Positions 18,797 to 28,214 of a stretch of DNA of 64,000 nt are shown piece after piece (within the stretch, counting starts at the first letter, position 1; each line of letters begins with the position of its first letter). The DNA lies in the NCBI RefSeq assembly GCF_000949455.1, contig NZ_JXXK01000022.1:1-64000 (forward strand). The letters are read 5' to 3'. The DNA is from Ruthenibacterium lactatiformans. GTDB lineage: Bacteria; Bacillota; Clostridia; Oscillospirales; Ruminococcaceae. A program made the translations under genes and the position numbers. Below the pieces are notes generated by a model. The model was given only the letters and a program-made list of their open reading frames with translations. It did no database searches and had not been told where the DNA came from.

Positions 18797-20892
18797 CGGC
18801 TGCCTCCTTTCCGCTGGTCAAATTCCAGCTTGAAGTTGGCGTACTGTCCATCATCCTCCAAAACCACAGCGGCATCGTAGGTCTTTCCGGTTTTCTCCGA
18901 ATATAGGCCCGTCACACGGACACGGCCATCGTTAAGCAGTGCAGACACCACAGCCTTGGTCGGCTGTTTTTTCTTGGCGGCCCACCATTTGTTGTTTTTC
19001 CAGATTGCAAATCTGCAAGAATCATTCTGACAGAAGAAACCTTTTTGCAGTTCTGCAACTTCCCCGCCGCAGCGAGGGCATTTGCCCACCACCTCACGGG
19101 GCGGAGTGAACAGGTACTCAGTTCCCTTAATGACCTGATAAGTTCCCACCAGATCTTTCAGCATGGTGCTGATCCCGTCCAGAAACTCCTCTGGGGCAAG
19201 CTGCCCGCGCTCGATCTCGCCCAGGCGGTACTCCCACTCGGCAGTCAAAAGCGGAGATTGCAGCTGTTCCGGCAGAACGGTAATCAGGGAAACTGCATCG
19301 TGGGAAGGGAGAAGCTGCACCGTTTTCCTGCTCTTTTTTCGTTCCAGAAAACCGGCAGATACCAGCTTTTCCAAAATACCGGCACGGGTGGCCGGTGTCC
19401 CCAGACCTTTTCGCTCGGCATCCTCCGGCATATCCTCTTTTCCGGCAGTCTCCATCGCGGACAATAGGGTGTCCTCCGTAAAGTGCTGAGGCGGACTGCT
19501 TTTGCCTTCTTTGACGATTGCCGCAGCAACCGAAAGGGTCTGTCCTTCAGTCAGCTCCGGCAGGGCTTTCTCTGCGCCCTCTTTTTTCGGCTCCGCATCC
19601 TTCATTTTGGCACGGTAGGCGTCCTCCAGTGCTTTCCATCCGGGGTGCTTCACCGTTTTTCCTTTGGTAGTAAACTCCCCACCGGCACACGCTGCAATCA
19701 CAACGGTTTCCGAATAGATATGGGGCTGGGCCACGGCACACAGCAGACGCAGGGCCACCAGCTCCAGCACCGCTTTTTCTCCCGCAGGAAGGGCAGAAAG
19801 GTCTGCATCCTTGAGATTTCTGGTAGGGATTACTGCGTGGTGGTCGGTTACTTTCTTGTCGTTGATGACCGTCTGCGGATCACAGGTAATGGCGATCCCT
19901 TTGCGAAATGGCATAGCATTGGCAACCAGATTCACCAGCACCGGCAGGCTGTCTGCCATATCACCGGTCAGATAGCGGCTGTCAGTACGGGGATAGGTGC
20001 AGAGCTTCTTTTCATACAGGCTTTGCAGATAGTCCAGGGTCTGCTGGGCCGTAAATCCAAGCAGACGGTTGGCATCTCTTTGCAGGGTAGTTAGGTCATA
20101 GAGAGCAGGCGGCTTTTCGGACTTTTCCTTGCGCTCCACCTTTTTGATTGTGACAGCTGCACCCTGGCAGGCTTCTTTCAGCTGCTCTGCGCTTGCTCGG
20201 TCACTCATGCGCTCCCCGGATACGGTAAGACCGGGCAGCTCCAGCACCACGGTATAAAAGGGAACCTGCTTAAAGGTGTCGATCTCAGCTTCTCGCTGGA
20301 CAATAAGCGCCAGCGTTGGGGACATCACGCGCCCGATGTTGAGGGTGCGGTGATACAGCACGGAAAAAAGCCTTGTGGCATTGATCCCCACCAGCCAGTC
20401 GGCCTTGGCACGGCAGAGAGCAGCATCCCGAAGTCCATCATAATCTACACCTGGGCGCAGGTTTGCAAAGCCCTCCCTTATGGCGGAGTCCTCCATCGAA
20501 GAAATCCAGAGCCTTTTCATCGGCTTTTGGCAGCCTGCCAGCTCATAGACGCTGCGGAAGATCAGCTCGCCCTCGCGTCCGGCATCACAGGCATTTACTA
20601 CCTCCGTCACATCCGGGGCGTTCATCAGCTTTTTGAGAATATCAAACTGCTTTTTCTTGTCCTTTCCCACCACCATCTGCCAATGCTCCGGCAGGATAGG
20701 CAGGTCATCATATCGCCACTTGGCATACTTGGGGTCATAGCTGTCTGCATCCGCAAGACCGGCCAGATGGCCTACGCACCAGCTGACACGCCAACCGTTA
20801 CCCTCCAAATACCCGTCCTTACGAGCAGTTGCACCGATTACCGCAGCCAGACTTTGTGCAACCGATGGTTTTTCAGCAATCACCAGCTTCAT
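18793..20892 (-). CDS. topB: DNA topoisomerase III
   Basis: A 699-aa type IA topoisomerase. The TOPRIM domain is at the N-terminus (MKLVIAEKPSVAQSL...VVNACDAGREGELIFR), the catalytic tyrosine is in LCTYPRTDSRYLT near residue 330, and a C-terminal zinc ribbon (CPRCGGEV...CQNDSCRFAIWKNN) is present. It relaxes or decatenates single-stranded-containing DNA and is a routine component of Tn1549-like elements, presumably acting during transfer or replication. The start at 20,892 is chosen because GGGAGGTTGAAG lies upstream and type IA enzymes begin MKLVIAEKPS; codons before it overlap the previous gene by 20 nt. Confidence 0.96.
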   Translation of the reverse strand: MKLVIAEKPSVAQSLAAVIGATARKDGYLEGNGWRVSWCVGHLAGLADADSYDPKYAKWRYDDLPILPEHWQMVVGKDKKKQFDILKKLMNAPDVTEVVNACDAGREGELIFRSVYELAGCQKPMKRLWISSMEDSAIREGFANLRPGVDYDGLRDAALCRAKADWLVGINATRLFSVLYHRTLNIGRVMSPTLALIVQREAEIDTFKQVPFYTVVLELPGLTVSGERMSDRASAEQLKEACQGAAVTIKKVERKEKSEKPPALYDLTTLQRDANRLLGFTAQQTLDYLQSLYEKKLCTYPRTDSRYLTGDMADSLPVLVNLVANAMPFRKGIAITCDPQTVINDKKVTDHHAVIPTRNLKDADLSALPAGEKAVLELVALRLLCAVAQPHIYSETVVIAACAGGEFTTKGKTVKHPGWKALEDAYRAKMKDAEPKKEGAEKALPELTEGQTLSVAAAIVKEGKSSPPQHFTEDTLLSAMETAGKEDMPEDAERKGLGTPATRAGILEKLVSAGFLERKKSRKTVQLLPSHDAVSLITVLPEQLQSPLLTAEWEYRLGEIERGQLAPEEFLDGISTMLKDLVGTYQVIKGTEYLFTPPREVVGKCPRCGGEVAELQKGFFCQNDSCRFAIWKNNKWWAAKKKQPTKAVVSALLNDGRVRVTGLYSEKTGKTYDAAVVLEDDGQYANFKLEFDQRKGGSR

Positions 20893-21580
20893 AATCTTCA
20901 ACCTCCCATTCATTCTGCCAATTATCAGACAGTTTTTTTGCAATGCTGTGTTCTGAGGCAAGTGTAATGTCATAGCCAAAGCGATAATCATATCGGTACA
21001 ACCTGCCAATCAAATCATTGATTATGATATTGCAGGCCATAATCACACGCTCTTTATCCACCTGCATCAGTTGATAGCGTTGATAATTGTTGTAATATTC
21101 TCGATGTCTGTGGGTTCTGCTGACCGTATCTTCCATCAGACAATCTATGGCATCTTTTTCACCATCTTCTTTGCTGCCCTGTGTATAAGACAACAGTTCC
21201 TTAACCATGGGAAAACTTTGTTCATCTACCGTTGCTTCTTCGCTCAAAAAACCGATATAAGCTTTTAGTAACAGGCTAACTGCTGTTTTTTCAGCTTCAG
21301 ATAAAGCGTTCATGGTCTCCGCTGCATCAGGCAACAGTTCCTTTTCCACAAATTCATCTATCTCACCAGAATAAAGCATTCGGATTGAGTCCACACATAA
21401 AGAGCGTTTTTGGGGTGCGGTCTCAATTTCAAAATCATAAAGATCCAAGTCATCGTTCTTCTTTGACTTTTTTTGAACTTTGCTTATAGCAGTGAAAAGA
21501 ATGTCTCCTCCAAAGTAAATTCCGAAGGCGACCAGATCAAAAATAATCAGAAAGTGTAATAACCAGTTCCAGGTGTTCAT
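20873..21580 (-). CDS. Membrane-anchored hypothetical protein between DUF4366 and topB genes
   Basis: A 235-aa protein with one N-terminal membrane helix (WNWLLHFLIIFDLVAFGIYFGG) and a long cytoplasmic, mostly helical, acidic domain (KKSKKNDDLDLYDFEIET...LSEAEKTAVSLLLKAYIGFL...DRYRYDYRFGYDI-like C-terminus). AAAGGAGG precedes the ATG and the 3' end overlaps topB by 20 nt, so it is a real operon member. I do not recognise the family and it is not part of the core gene set I know for these elements. A role at the transfer channel or entry exclusion is possible but only a guess from position and topology. Confidence 0.65.
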   Translation of the reverse strand: MNTWNWLLHFLIIFDLVAFGIYFGGDILFTAISKVQKKSKKNDDLDLYDFEIETAPQKRSLCVDSIRMLYSGEIDEFVEKELLPDAAETMNALSEAEKTAVSLLLKAYIGFLSEEATVDEQSFPMVKELLSYTQGSKEDGEKDAIDCLMEDTVSRTHRHREYYNNYQRYQLMQVDKERVIMACNIIINDLIGRLYRYDYRFGYDITLASEHSIAKKLSDNWQNEWEVEDYEAGDC

Positions 21581-21727
21581 TGTGAGGTCCTCCTTTCTTT
21601 GACCATGTGCTGATTTTGGGTGTGGATTTACAGTAAGAGAGTGAGTAGAGCAGCAGAGGACAGGAATTTCTCCCTGTCCTCTGTCCCTTATCCCGCAATG
21701 ATTTGAAATACGCTACGCTCAAATGGT

Positions 21728-22480
21728 TCAATCTGCTCTATCGCGTTCCTCATTAGGGTCAGAACCCTCAAAACCATCCTCAAGGACTTCCTCATCTTCG
21801 GTTTCCCATTCCTCGGAATCTTCCTCACCATAATCATAATCGTCCAGACTGTCATTGCCCTTGGTCTTAGGCTTATTCTTAACGAGCTTCAAGTAGGCAA
21901 ATACGCCACCGCCGCCCAGCAGAGCCAGCAGAAGGATCAGCGCAGCCGGGTTCAGTCCGGCAGGCTTCTCTTTTTCCGGCTCCGATGTTTCTGCCGGAGG
22001 TTCCGGTGCTTTTCCCGTACATTTACTCTTATCAGTTACACAGACCGGACAGGCCGTATTGACTGCCCCTGCTTCACATTTCTTCGTGCAACTGCACACC
22101 GCAGGCGGCTCCTCTTTGGGTTTTCCATCCTCCATCAGCGCCATCAGGTCCGCTTCATCCACCTGGTTCAGAAAGTGAACAGCAGTCTTTTTATCCTCAT
22201 TGGCCCTGTCGATCAGGATATAAAAATAGTTGCCTGCCTTGGTGGTAACGGTAATGAGCTGCTTGTTGCCACCAAAATCATCCACCAGAGCGGCGTTGCC
22301 ATCCGGGGTCAGCGGAGGTGCTTTTTCCGTTTCTTCCACCACCACATTGCTGTCATTGGTGGTATCCTCTGCCGGGGGCGGCGCTGCGCCCTGGGCAAAA
22401 GCGGGAACAGTAAAGCCCGATGCCAGCACCAGCGTCAGGCAAAGGGCGGAAAGTGTTCGGAGCAATCGTTTATTCCTCAT
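21728..22480 (-). CDS. DUF4366 (CD1107-family) exported mobile-element protein
   Basis: A 250-aa protein with a signal peptide (MRNKRLLRTLSALCLTLVLASGFTVPAFAQ), an extracellular domain with a cysteine cluster (CSCTKKCEAGAVNTACPVC), a C-terminal membrane helix (PAALILLLALLGGGGVFAYLK) and a strongly acidic cytoplasmic tail. This is the layout of DUF4366 proteins, standard in the transfer operons of Tn1549-like elements and probably part of the cell-surface transfer machinery. The start at 22,480 is supported by AGGAGGAAAACAGC and the signal peptide beginning there. It overlaps the DUF4315 gene by 11 nt. Confidence 0.87.
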   Translation of the reverse strand: MRNKRLLRTLSALCLTLVLASGFTVPAFAQGAAPPPAEDTTNDSNVVVEETEKAPPLTPDGNAALVDDFGGNKQLITVTTKAGNYFYILIDRANEDKKTAVHFLNQVDEADLMALMEDGKPKEEPPAVCSCTKKCEAGAVNTACPVCVTDKSKCTGKAPEPPAETSEPEKEKPAGLNPAALILLLALLGGGGVFAYLKLVKNKPKTKGNDSLDDYDYGEEDSEEWETEDEEVLEDGFEGSDPNEERDRAD

Positions 22481-22721
22481 AGCTGTTTTCCTCCTGTTCG
22501 TTGTTGTCATCAGCCAAACTGCCGGGAACTGTGCCACCGGACAGCATGGCGCTCAGCTGAGCCGGGGTCATACGCAGGGCGCGCACCATCTGGACGATCT
22601 CCAGATTTTCTGCCTCGGTTTTCTGTGCTTCCAGCGCCTTGAGCTTTTCCTGATACTCTGCGATCTTCTCGCGGACCTTAGCAATCTCCTGGTCAATGCG
22701 TTCAATTTTGTTCTTTGCCAT
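22470..22721 (-). CDS. DUF4315-family small coiled-coil protein
   Basis: An 83-aa protein that is almost one coiled coil (KIERIDQEIAKVREKIAEYQEKLKALEAQKTEAEN) followed by EIVQMVRALRMTPAQLSAML and an acidic tail. This matches the DUF4315 family, always found between the CHAP hydrolase and DUF4366 genes in this class of ICE. AGAAGGAGTGATAGACG precedes the ATG. Function unknown; the position suggests a structural helper of the transfer apparatus. Confidence 0.87.
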   Translation of the reverse strand: MAKNKIERIDQEIAKVREKIAEYQEKLKALEAQKTEAENLEIVQMVRALRMTPAQLSAMLSGGTVPGSLADDNNEQEENSYEE

Positions 22722-22750
22722 CGTCTATCACTCCTTCTAAAAAATCTCTG

Positions 22751-24460
22751 TTACCAGTTCATCAGGCCGTAGCCCTTGATACTCTGATAATTCAGGTCAT
22801 AACTTTTGATCTTGCAGGCATCGCCGGAATTTCCCTCCACGGTATAAACACGGCTGCCATCGGTGCCGACAACAATTCCCACATGGTCTGCGGAACCATC
22901 CAGATCCCAATCGAAGAAAATGGCATCACCGGGGGCGATGTTTTCATATCCTCGTGCGCCCCACTGTCCATGAGACTGGAACCACGGAACACCCTGAGAC
23001 TGACAACCAGCAAAGCGTGGTTCCGTTCGACCGGATTGACCATAGCACCATGATACAAAGCAGGCACACCATTCCACACGGGAGTCAAAGCCGTACCAGC
23101 TCCAATAAGGTTGTCCTCCCACATTGCCCACCTGACTTTTCGCCAGTTCCACCAGCTGCGGATTGCCGGGGCGGGAGCCATTGATAAATTCAACACCAGT
23201 CAAATCTTCAGAAACACCTGTATCGGGAGAACCGCCACCAAATAACAGCGGCTTATTGCCCATAGTCTGTCGGTAGACCTGGTACATCTCCATCTGCTCC
23301 GGAGTCAGTAGTTCTGGCGCAAGAGAGGCAATGGAACGGCTTGTTAAAGTTACATGGAGAATACGATATTCATATTCATGCTCATCCCCATCTTCGTCAG
23401 TGTAAGTGCGAATCTGAATTTCTTCTCTCAGCGTAAGCTGATACTGTGCATCAAACACACGATCCAGCTCTGCCTGTGCGCTGTGGCGTGTATAGCCTTG
23501 CAAGACAGCAGAGAGAACTGCCGCCAGCTCATGGGGGTCATGGCCAATCATATCCAGGTTATAGCGATACTCGTCATACCCTGGGTGGCTGCTTTCGATG
23601 TTGTCGATTTTCTCCTGCAACCGAGCTTCTCTGTCTGCATAATCTGCCTCCACCGCCAGCATTTCCGGGTCATCCGATGGATAGGTAGTGCCGGAAATTA
23701 CAGAACCAATACTCTGTGCCATCATAGAGCAGGAGGACATGGTATTCATCAGCATACAGGCGATGAGGAACAAAACCCCTGCCATCAGGAAGCCCTTCTT
23801 GTGGCGCATGACGAATGCCCCTGCCTGCTGTGCCTTTTCTTTTACCGTCCTTGCGGCTTTTCCGGTTTTGGACGCAGCCTGGGCGGTATTTCCGGCAGTC
23901 TGACCGGTGCGCTTGGCGACGGCATACTGCTTTTTGATACTCTGTTTTTGCTGCCAGCGGGAGAGAGGGTTGCTGGTAAACTGAGGATTTTCCCGTAGGG
24001 ACTTCTGGTACAGGGCATTTACATTTGCCTTTTCCAGTTGGCGCTCTGCCTGTGCTGCTTTGCGGTACGGCTTCAGCTTGTGGCTGCGATAGCCCTCCCG
24101 CACCAGATAAGCGCTGGTCTCCACCGCCTCCTCGGACTTGTGGGCGCTTTCCACGCCCACATTGTCCTGTTCTGTTTCCCGGATCTCTTTGTGAAACTTG
24201 CCCGCGACCAGATGGACGGGAGCTTCCTTAACCCCTTGAGAAAGTTTGGAAGGTGGTTTTTTCTTGTCCTCAAAGGTCAGCTTCGAGGTCTTTTTCCCGG
24301 TGTCCGGGTCAATGACCGTCTGTCTGACTTTTTTCTTTGGAATATTGGCCTGCGCCTTATCTGCTCTGGCCGTAGCTTTCTCCGTTTTGCGGATCGGCTT
24401 TTCCAGTGCAGGGTCAGCCCGTTCCTCATCAGTAAAGCGCAGGCGCGGCTCTTTATTCAA
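22751..24460 (-). CDS. CHAP-domain cell-wall hydrolase of the transfer apparatus (CD1108 type)
   Basis: About 569 aa. The N-terminal half is basic and cytoplasmic (RKTEKATARADKAQANIPKKKV). A single membrane helix follows (KKGFLMAGVLFLIACMLMNT, near 230), then an external linker and a C-terminal CHAP amidase/endopeptidase domain with catalytic Cys in VEWCACFVSWC and His in ADHVGIVVG. It is the VirB1-like enzyme that opens peptidoglycan for the conjugation channel. The start is uncertain: a GTG at 24,469 and a TTG at 24,460 (giving MNKEPRLRF) are both possible. I prefer the TTG because relatives begin near that residue. The gene overlaps the previous stop codon. Confidence 0.88.
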   Translation of the reverse strand: MNKEPRLRFTDEERADPALEKPIRKTEKATARADKAQANIPKKKVRQTVIDPDTGKKTSKLTFEDKKKPPSKLSQGVKEAPVHLVAGKFHKEIRETEQDNVGVESAHKSEEAVETSAYLVREGYRSHKLKPYRKAAQAERQLEKANVNALYQKSLRENPQFTSNPLSRWQQKQSIKKQYAVAKRTGQTAGNTAQAASKTGKAARTVKEKAQQAGAFVMRHKKGFLMAGVLFLIACMLMNTMSSCSMMAQSIGSVISGTTYPSDDPEMLAVEADYADREARLQEKIDNIESSHPGYDEYRYNLDMIGHDPHELAAVLSAVLQGYTRHSAQAELDRVFDAQYQLTLREEIQIRTYTDEDGDEHEYEYRILHVTLTSRSIASLAPELLTPEQMEMYQVYRQTMGNKPLLFGGGSPDTGVSEDLTGVEFINGSRPGNPQLVELAKSQVGNVGGQPYWSWYGFDSRVEWCACFVSWCYGQSGRTEPRFAGCQSQGVPWFQSHGQWGARGYENIAPGDAIFFDWDLDGSADHVGIVVGTDGSRVYTVEGNSGDACKIKSYDLNYQSIKGYGLMNW

Positions 24461-24827
24461 ACCAATCACCCATTAGGATAGCATCCATCATGTGGTGCAG
24501 CTCCACATAGAGGGCCAAACCTTCCGGATCATATAGCGGATGCACGGTGAGATACGCATGGACTTGCGCCAGAATCTCAGAGAGCATTGTGATAGGTCTG
24601 CACCCTACAATGGTTCCTGCACCAGGGGCACACATCATATTCGCCCAAATCGAAAAGAGACGGGCAAGACCAATTTCGCCATCCTCATTCAAGGTTTTGA
24701 GTTCTTTGTCAGCGGTACGACACTCAACAACAGCGGAGGCCATTACCGGAAGCAACATGAATTCGTGAGCCTCCAATGCCTCACGGAAAAAAATCATGGT
24801 ATCAAGTTCGCAAATATTCTGTTTCAT
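24453..24827 (-). CDS. Hypothetical protein between virB4 and the CHAP hydrolase gene
   Basis: A 124-aa soluble protein (MKQNICELDTMIFFREALEAHEFMLLPVMASAVVECRTADKELKTL...AHAYLTVHPLYDPEGLALYVELHHMMDAILMGDWFE-like) rich in helices and without membrane segments. AAAGGAGG precedes the ATG, which lies 2 bp after the virB4 stop, and its 3' end overlaps the next gene, so it is embedded in the transfer operon. I do not recognise the family. No motif pointing to a function is visible. Confidence 0.65.
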   Translation of the reverse strand: MKQNICELDTMIFFREALEAHEFMLLPVMASAVVECRTADKELKTLNEDGEIGLARLFSIWANMMCAPGAGTIVGCRPITMLSEILAQVHAYLTVHPLYDPEGLALYVELHHMMDAILMGDWFE

Positions 24828-24829
24828 AG

Positions 24830-27295
24830 TTATTCATCCTCCTTTTTCAGTTCCTGGGGTTTGGTGGACATAATGCGGTAAAGCTCAGTATTCTTCGGGA
24901 AGTGGTCAACGAAGGGCAGGATGGTGGAGCCATAGAACAGCAGGCCCTCGCCCTCACCGGAGTGGGTCACATAGCTAAGCTGGTGCGTGGAAATGCCCAG
25001 CTGCTTGGCGAGAATCTGACGGTCTCCGCCTGCCTGGTTGAGCATATACACGAAGTCGGAGTTTTCAAAGATGTTCTCCACCTCGCGGCTGCTCAAAAGG
25101 TCTTTGACATTCTGGGTGATACCTGTCGGAATACCGCCCCATTTGCGGAATCGCTTCCAGATTTCCACCGTATAAGCGGCGGTCTGCTCCTCCTTCAAAA
25201 GCAGGTGCATCTCGTCGATGTAATAACGGGTGGACTTGTGGGCAGCGCGGTTAATGGTAACGCGGTTCCACACCTGATCCTGGACCACCAACATACCGAT
25301 TTTCTTGAGTTGCTTGCCCAGCTCCTTAATGTCATAGCAGACAATGCGGTTATTGATGTCCACATTGCTCTGGTGATTGAACACATTGAGGGAGCCGGTT
25401 ACATAGATTTCAAGGGCCGTGGCGATATACTGGGCTTCCTTTTCCTCCTGTGAACGGAGCAGGTTATATAGATCCTCCAGTATGGGCATATTCTCCGGGC
25501 GCGGGTCATTGAGGTAGGTCTGATAGACCAGACGCACACAACGGTCGATGATGGTTTTCTGCACCGGCTGCAATCCGTCCTTATCGCCCACGATCAGCTC
25601 ACACAAGCTGAGGATAAAGTCAGACTTGAGGGACAGCGGGCTTTCATCATCCGAATAGTCCAGGTTCAGATCCATCGGATTGATGTAGTTGGTTGAGGTA
25701 GGCGAGATCTTGATGACCTGCCCATGCAGACGCTCCACCAGAGGTGCGTACTCCGCTTCCGGGTCACAGATGATGACATCATCATTGGTAAGCAAAAAGC
25801 AGTTGGCAATCTCACGCTTGGCGCTGAAAGACTTACCGGAACCCGGCGTACCCAAAATCAAGCCGTTGGGGTTTTTCAGCAGCTTTCTATCCACCATGAT
25901 GAGGTTGTTGGACAGGGCATTGATGCCGTAGTACAGGGCTTCTTTGCCGTTCTGGAATAATTCCTGTGTGGTGAATGGTACAAAGATAGCCGTAGAACTG
26001 GTGGTCAGCCCTCGCTGAATCTCGATCTGATTGAGTCCCAGGGGCAGACAGCTCATCAGCCCTTCTTCCTGCTGGAAGTCCAGTCTGGTCAGCTGGCAGT
26101 TATACTTCTGGGCAATAGAGCCTGCCTGAAAGATGTTGTTGCCAAGCTGACGGGGGGTGTCCGCTGTGTTCAGCACCAAAAAGGAGACCAGGAACATTCT
26201 CTCGTTTCGGCTCTGCAAATCCTGCAACAGCTTTTTCGCCTCACTGCCGTAGGTGGCAAGGTCAGAAGGAATGATGTCCATGTCGTATCCGGCGCGGACT
26301 GCTTTTTTCTGTTCCTCAATCTTACTGCGGTCCAGATCGGTAATCTTACGCTTTACCGTTTTGATGGCTTTCACCTGATCCACCGACTGAATGTGCATAC
26401 TCACAATGAGCGAGCTTTCCATATCCAGAAAATCAGCCAGCAGACGGTCATTCAGCTCTGGGGCTAAAATCTGCAAAAAAGAAACAGCCCCGTATTTCTT
26501 GCCCATACGGAACTGCTTGCCGGTGCGGAACTCAAAGGAGCTTGGTGCAATAAAATCTTTTGTGGACAGACCGGAAGGAGCCAGCCAGTCCCATTCAAAC
26601 TGAAATGGGAGCTGTTCATCCATGTGGAATACCGCATGAAGCTGGGAAAGCCTTTCCTTACCGTCCAGTGTCCTGGCAGCTACGCCAAGACGCTTGAAGT
26701 TGTTGAGTATATCGGTCTCAATACGCTCCAGACGGGGTTTGGCGGCTTTGATGCTGTCAGCGTCAATACCAAAGGTCAGGTATTTGGTCTTGATGAGACC
26801 GTTGTTGCCTCTGACCAGCTGATTTTGCAGCATCGTGGTATATTCCTCACGGATACTGTCAAAGGCATCCCCCTGGGGCGGAATGGAAATGGAGTTGGCA
26901 AAGGTCTCCTCCGATGCCGCAAGGTTCAAAAAAGACAGCTGGAAGTGAATCGAGCTGTCGAAATAATTGAGGAAATCACACCAGCCCTCAAAGATCGCGG
27001 TCTTATCTTCATTTTGGGAGAGCTGATAGTTGATGTCCTGAAACTGAATGGTCTTTGTGTAGTGGCTGTCCGATACGCGGCAGATCCCGTCCGGCCACAT
27101 TCGTTCATAGGGGATACTGTCCTGTGCCGATTTTCCTTTTTTGTCCGTGCGGTTGGCGCGGGCAATGGCCGCTTCGATCTGCTTCTTATCGGCGCGGGAC
27201 AGCTTTTTCTTTGTCTTTACCGGATGCACGGTCTTTTCTTCCGGTTTTCCCAGCAGACGGCGCAGCCAGCTTTTCATTGCGGTGAACAATGTCAT
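24830..27295 (-). CDS. VirB4-like conjugation ATPase
   Basis: An 821-aa ATPase that powers the type IV secretion channel from the cytoplasmic face. It has a basic N-terminal tail, the VirB4 N-terminal domain, and a RecA-like domain with Walker A GTPGSGKSFSAKREI near 490. The conserved DVIICDPEAEYAPLV, the Walker B-like YIDEMHLLL and GIPTGITQNVKDLL follow. Length is normal. It overlaps the prgI-like gene by 110 nt, an arrangement typical of these elements. Confidence 0.95.
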   Translation of the reverse strand: MTLFTAMKSWLRRLLGKPEEKTVHPVKTKKKLSRADKKQIEAAIARANRTDKKGKSAQDSIPYERMWPDGICRVSDSHYTKTIQFQDINYQLSQNEDKTAIFEGWCDFLNYFDSSIHFQLSFLNLAASEETFANSISIPPQGDAFDSIREEYTTMLQNQLVRGNNGLIKTKYLTFGIDADSIKAAKPRLERIETDILNNFKRLGVAARTLDGKERLSQLHAVFHMDEQLPFQFEWDWLAPSGLSTKDFIAPSSFEFRTGKQFRMGKKYGAVSFLQILAPELNDRLLADFLDMESSLIVSMHIQSVDQVKAIKTVKRKITDLDRSKIEEQKKAVRAGYDMDIIPSDLATYGSEAKKLLQDLQSRNERMFLVSFLVLNTADTPRQLGNNIFQAGSIAQKYNCQLTRLDFQQEEGLMSCLPLGLNQIEIQRGLTTSSTAIFVPFTTQELFQNGKEALYYGINALSNNLIMVDRKLLKNPNGLILGTPGSGKSFSAKREIANCFLLTNDDVIICDPEAEYAPLVERLHGQVIKISPTSTNYINPMDLNLDYSDDESPLSLKSDFILSLCELIVGDKDGLQPVQKTIIDRCVRLVYQTYLNDPRPENMPILEDLYNLLRSQEEKEAQYIATALEIYVTGSLNVFNHQSNVDINNRIVCYDIKELGKQLKKIGMLVVQDQVWNRVTINRAAHKSTRYYIDEMHLLLKEEQTAAYTVEIWKRFRKWGGIPTGITQNVKDLLSSREVENIFENSDFVYMLNQAGGDRQILAKQLGISTHQLSYVTHSGEGEGLLFYGSTILPFVDHFPKNTELYRIMSTKPQELKKEDE

Positions 27296-27641
27296 ACACC
27301 TCCTTATCGAGCATTTCCTGCCGCTTTAATACGGCATAAAAGTTATTGGTCTGGTAGGGACGCTGCTTGGGACGGATCACAGCTACTTTGAGGATGTTGC
27401 CGACGATCTTTTCCAGGGGCTGTCCATGCTTTTCATACATTGCCAGCAGGAAGAAGGGCATCATGACCAGCATCATACACATGGCAGCCATGCTGTTTCC
27501 CGCAGGCTCACGGAGCCACAAGAACAGCGGTACACCTACAAGCGCCCCGGCGGTAAAGCAGACCAGCTGCCTTCGTGTCAGATTGAACATGACCTTGGTT
27601 TTGACTTTGGTTAAATCTTTGGGTACGGGTACATAAGCCAT
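27186..27641 (-). CDS. prgI: PrgI-family conjugation membrane protein
   Basis: A 151-aa protein with two adjacent membrane helices (LVCFTAGALVGVPLFLWL and SMAAMCMMLVMMPFFLLAMY) followed by the conserved KHGQPLEKIVGNIL and a basic tail. PrgI proteins are the VirB3 equivalents of Gram-positive type IV secretion and work with VirB4. The ATG at 27,641 has GGAGG eight bases upstream; an upstream in-frame GTG overlaps that site and is less likely. The tail overlaps the virB4 start. Confidence 0.92.
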   Translation of the reverse strand: MAYVPVPKDLTKVKTKVMFNLTRRQLVCFTAGALVGVPLFLWLREPAGNSMAAMCMMLVMMPFFLLAMYEKHGQPLEKIVGNILKVAVIRPKQRPYQTNNFYAVLKRQEMLDKEVYDIVHRNEKLAAPSAGKTGRKDRASGKDKEKAVPRR

Positions 27642-27655
27642 ATTATCCACCTCCT

Positions 27656-28201
27656 TTATGGGAATGAAATAGAGCTGTCCACTTCATTTCCCCACACATC
27701 CCAACCGGGTGTGGATTGACGAGCAAACAGTTCTATGCGCGGGAGATCACCCATCAATGAGACAATGCGTTCTCTGGCTTCCTGCGGTTTTTTTGAATGT
27801 TCTTCAATGTGAGAGACAATGACCTGATGAACAGCTGCGTTTATACGCTTGGGATGTCCTTTCGTTGCGAGGATACAAAGTTCCACATTGGAGCGCGTCC
27901 AATATCCCATTCCCCAGAACAAGCTATCTGCCTTTCGATTTTGCTTTACCCAAACAAAGCCGACGGTTTTATAGGTAAATCCCCATGCCTTCAGAACTGA
28001 GAGACCTTCCAGTAAACATGGAATCGTGACCCATAAAAACAAGGCACAGTCTTTATCCGCCAAGTTGCCTACTGGCAGCGCACAAATATCCTCGATACTC
28101 ATGGTCGGATAGTGACTTTCTGCACTGCGTCCCAATCCTTTCTTGGAATATACTTTGTAGTTCCATGGCGGGTCTGCGTAAATGATTTGATATTTTTTCA
28201 T
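27656..28201 (-). CDS. MT-A70 family N6-adenine methyltransferase
   Basis: A 181-aa enzyme with the MT-A70 signature YADPPWNYK (residues 8-16; DPPW is the catalytic motif), CALFLWVTIPCLLEGL and the SAM-fold strands around GFTYKTVGFVWVKQNRK. A typical C-terminus is present (KPQEARERIVSLMGDLPRIELFARQSTPGWDVWGNEV). It transfers methyl from SAM to the N6 of adenine, in DNA or possibly RNA. It sits between the virB6-like and prgI genes with gaps of 13 and 14 bp, so it is expressed with the channel genes. Start chosen by GGAGGGTTCTGT before the ATG. Protection from host restriction is a plausible inferred role. Confidence 0.92.
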   Translation of the reverse strand: MKKYQIIYADPPWNYKVYSKKGLGRSAESHYPTMSIEDICALPVGNLADKDCALFLWVTIPCLLEGLSVLKAWGFTYKTVGFVWVKQNRKADSLFWGMGYWTRSNVELCILATKGHPKRINAAVHQVIVSHIEEHSKKPQEARERIVSLMGDLPRIELFARQSTPGWDVWGNEVDSSISFP

Positions 28202-28214
28202 ACAGAACCCTCCT

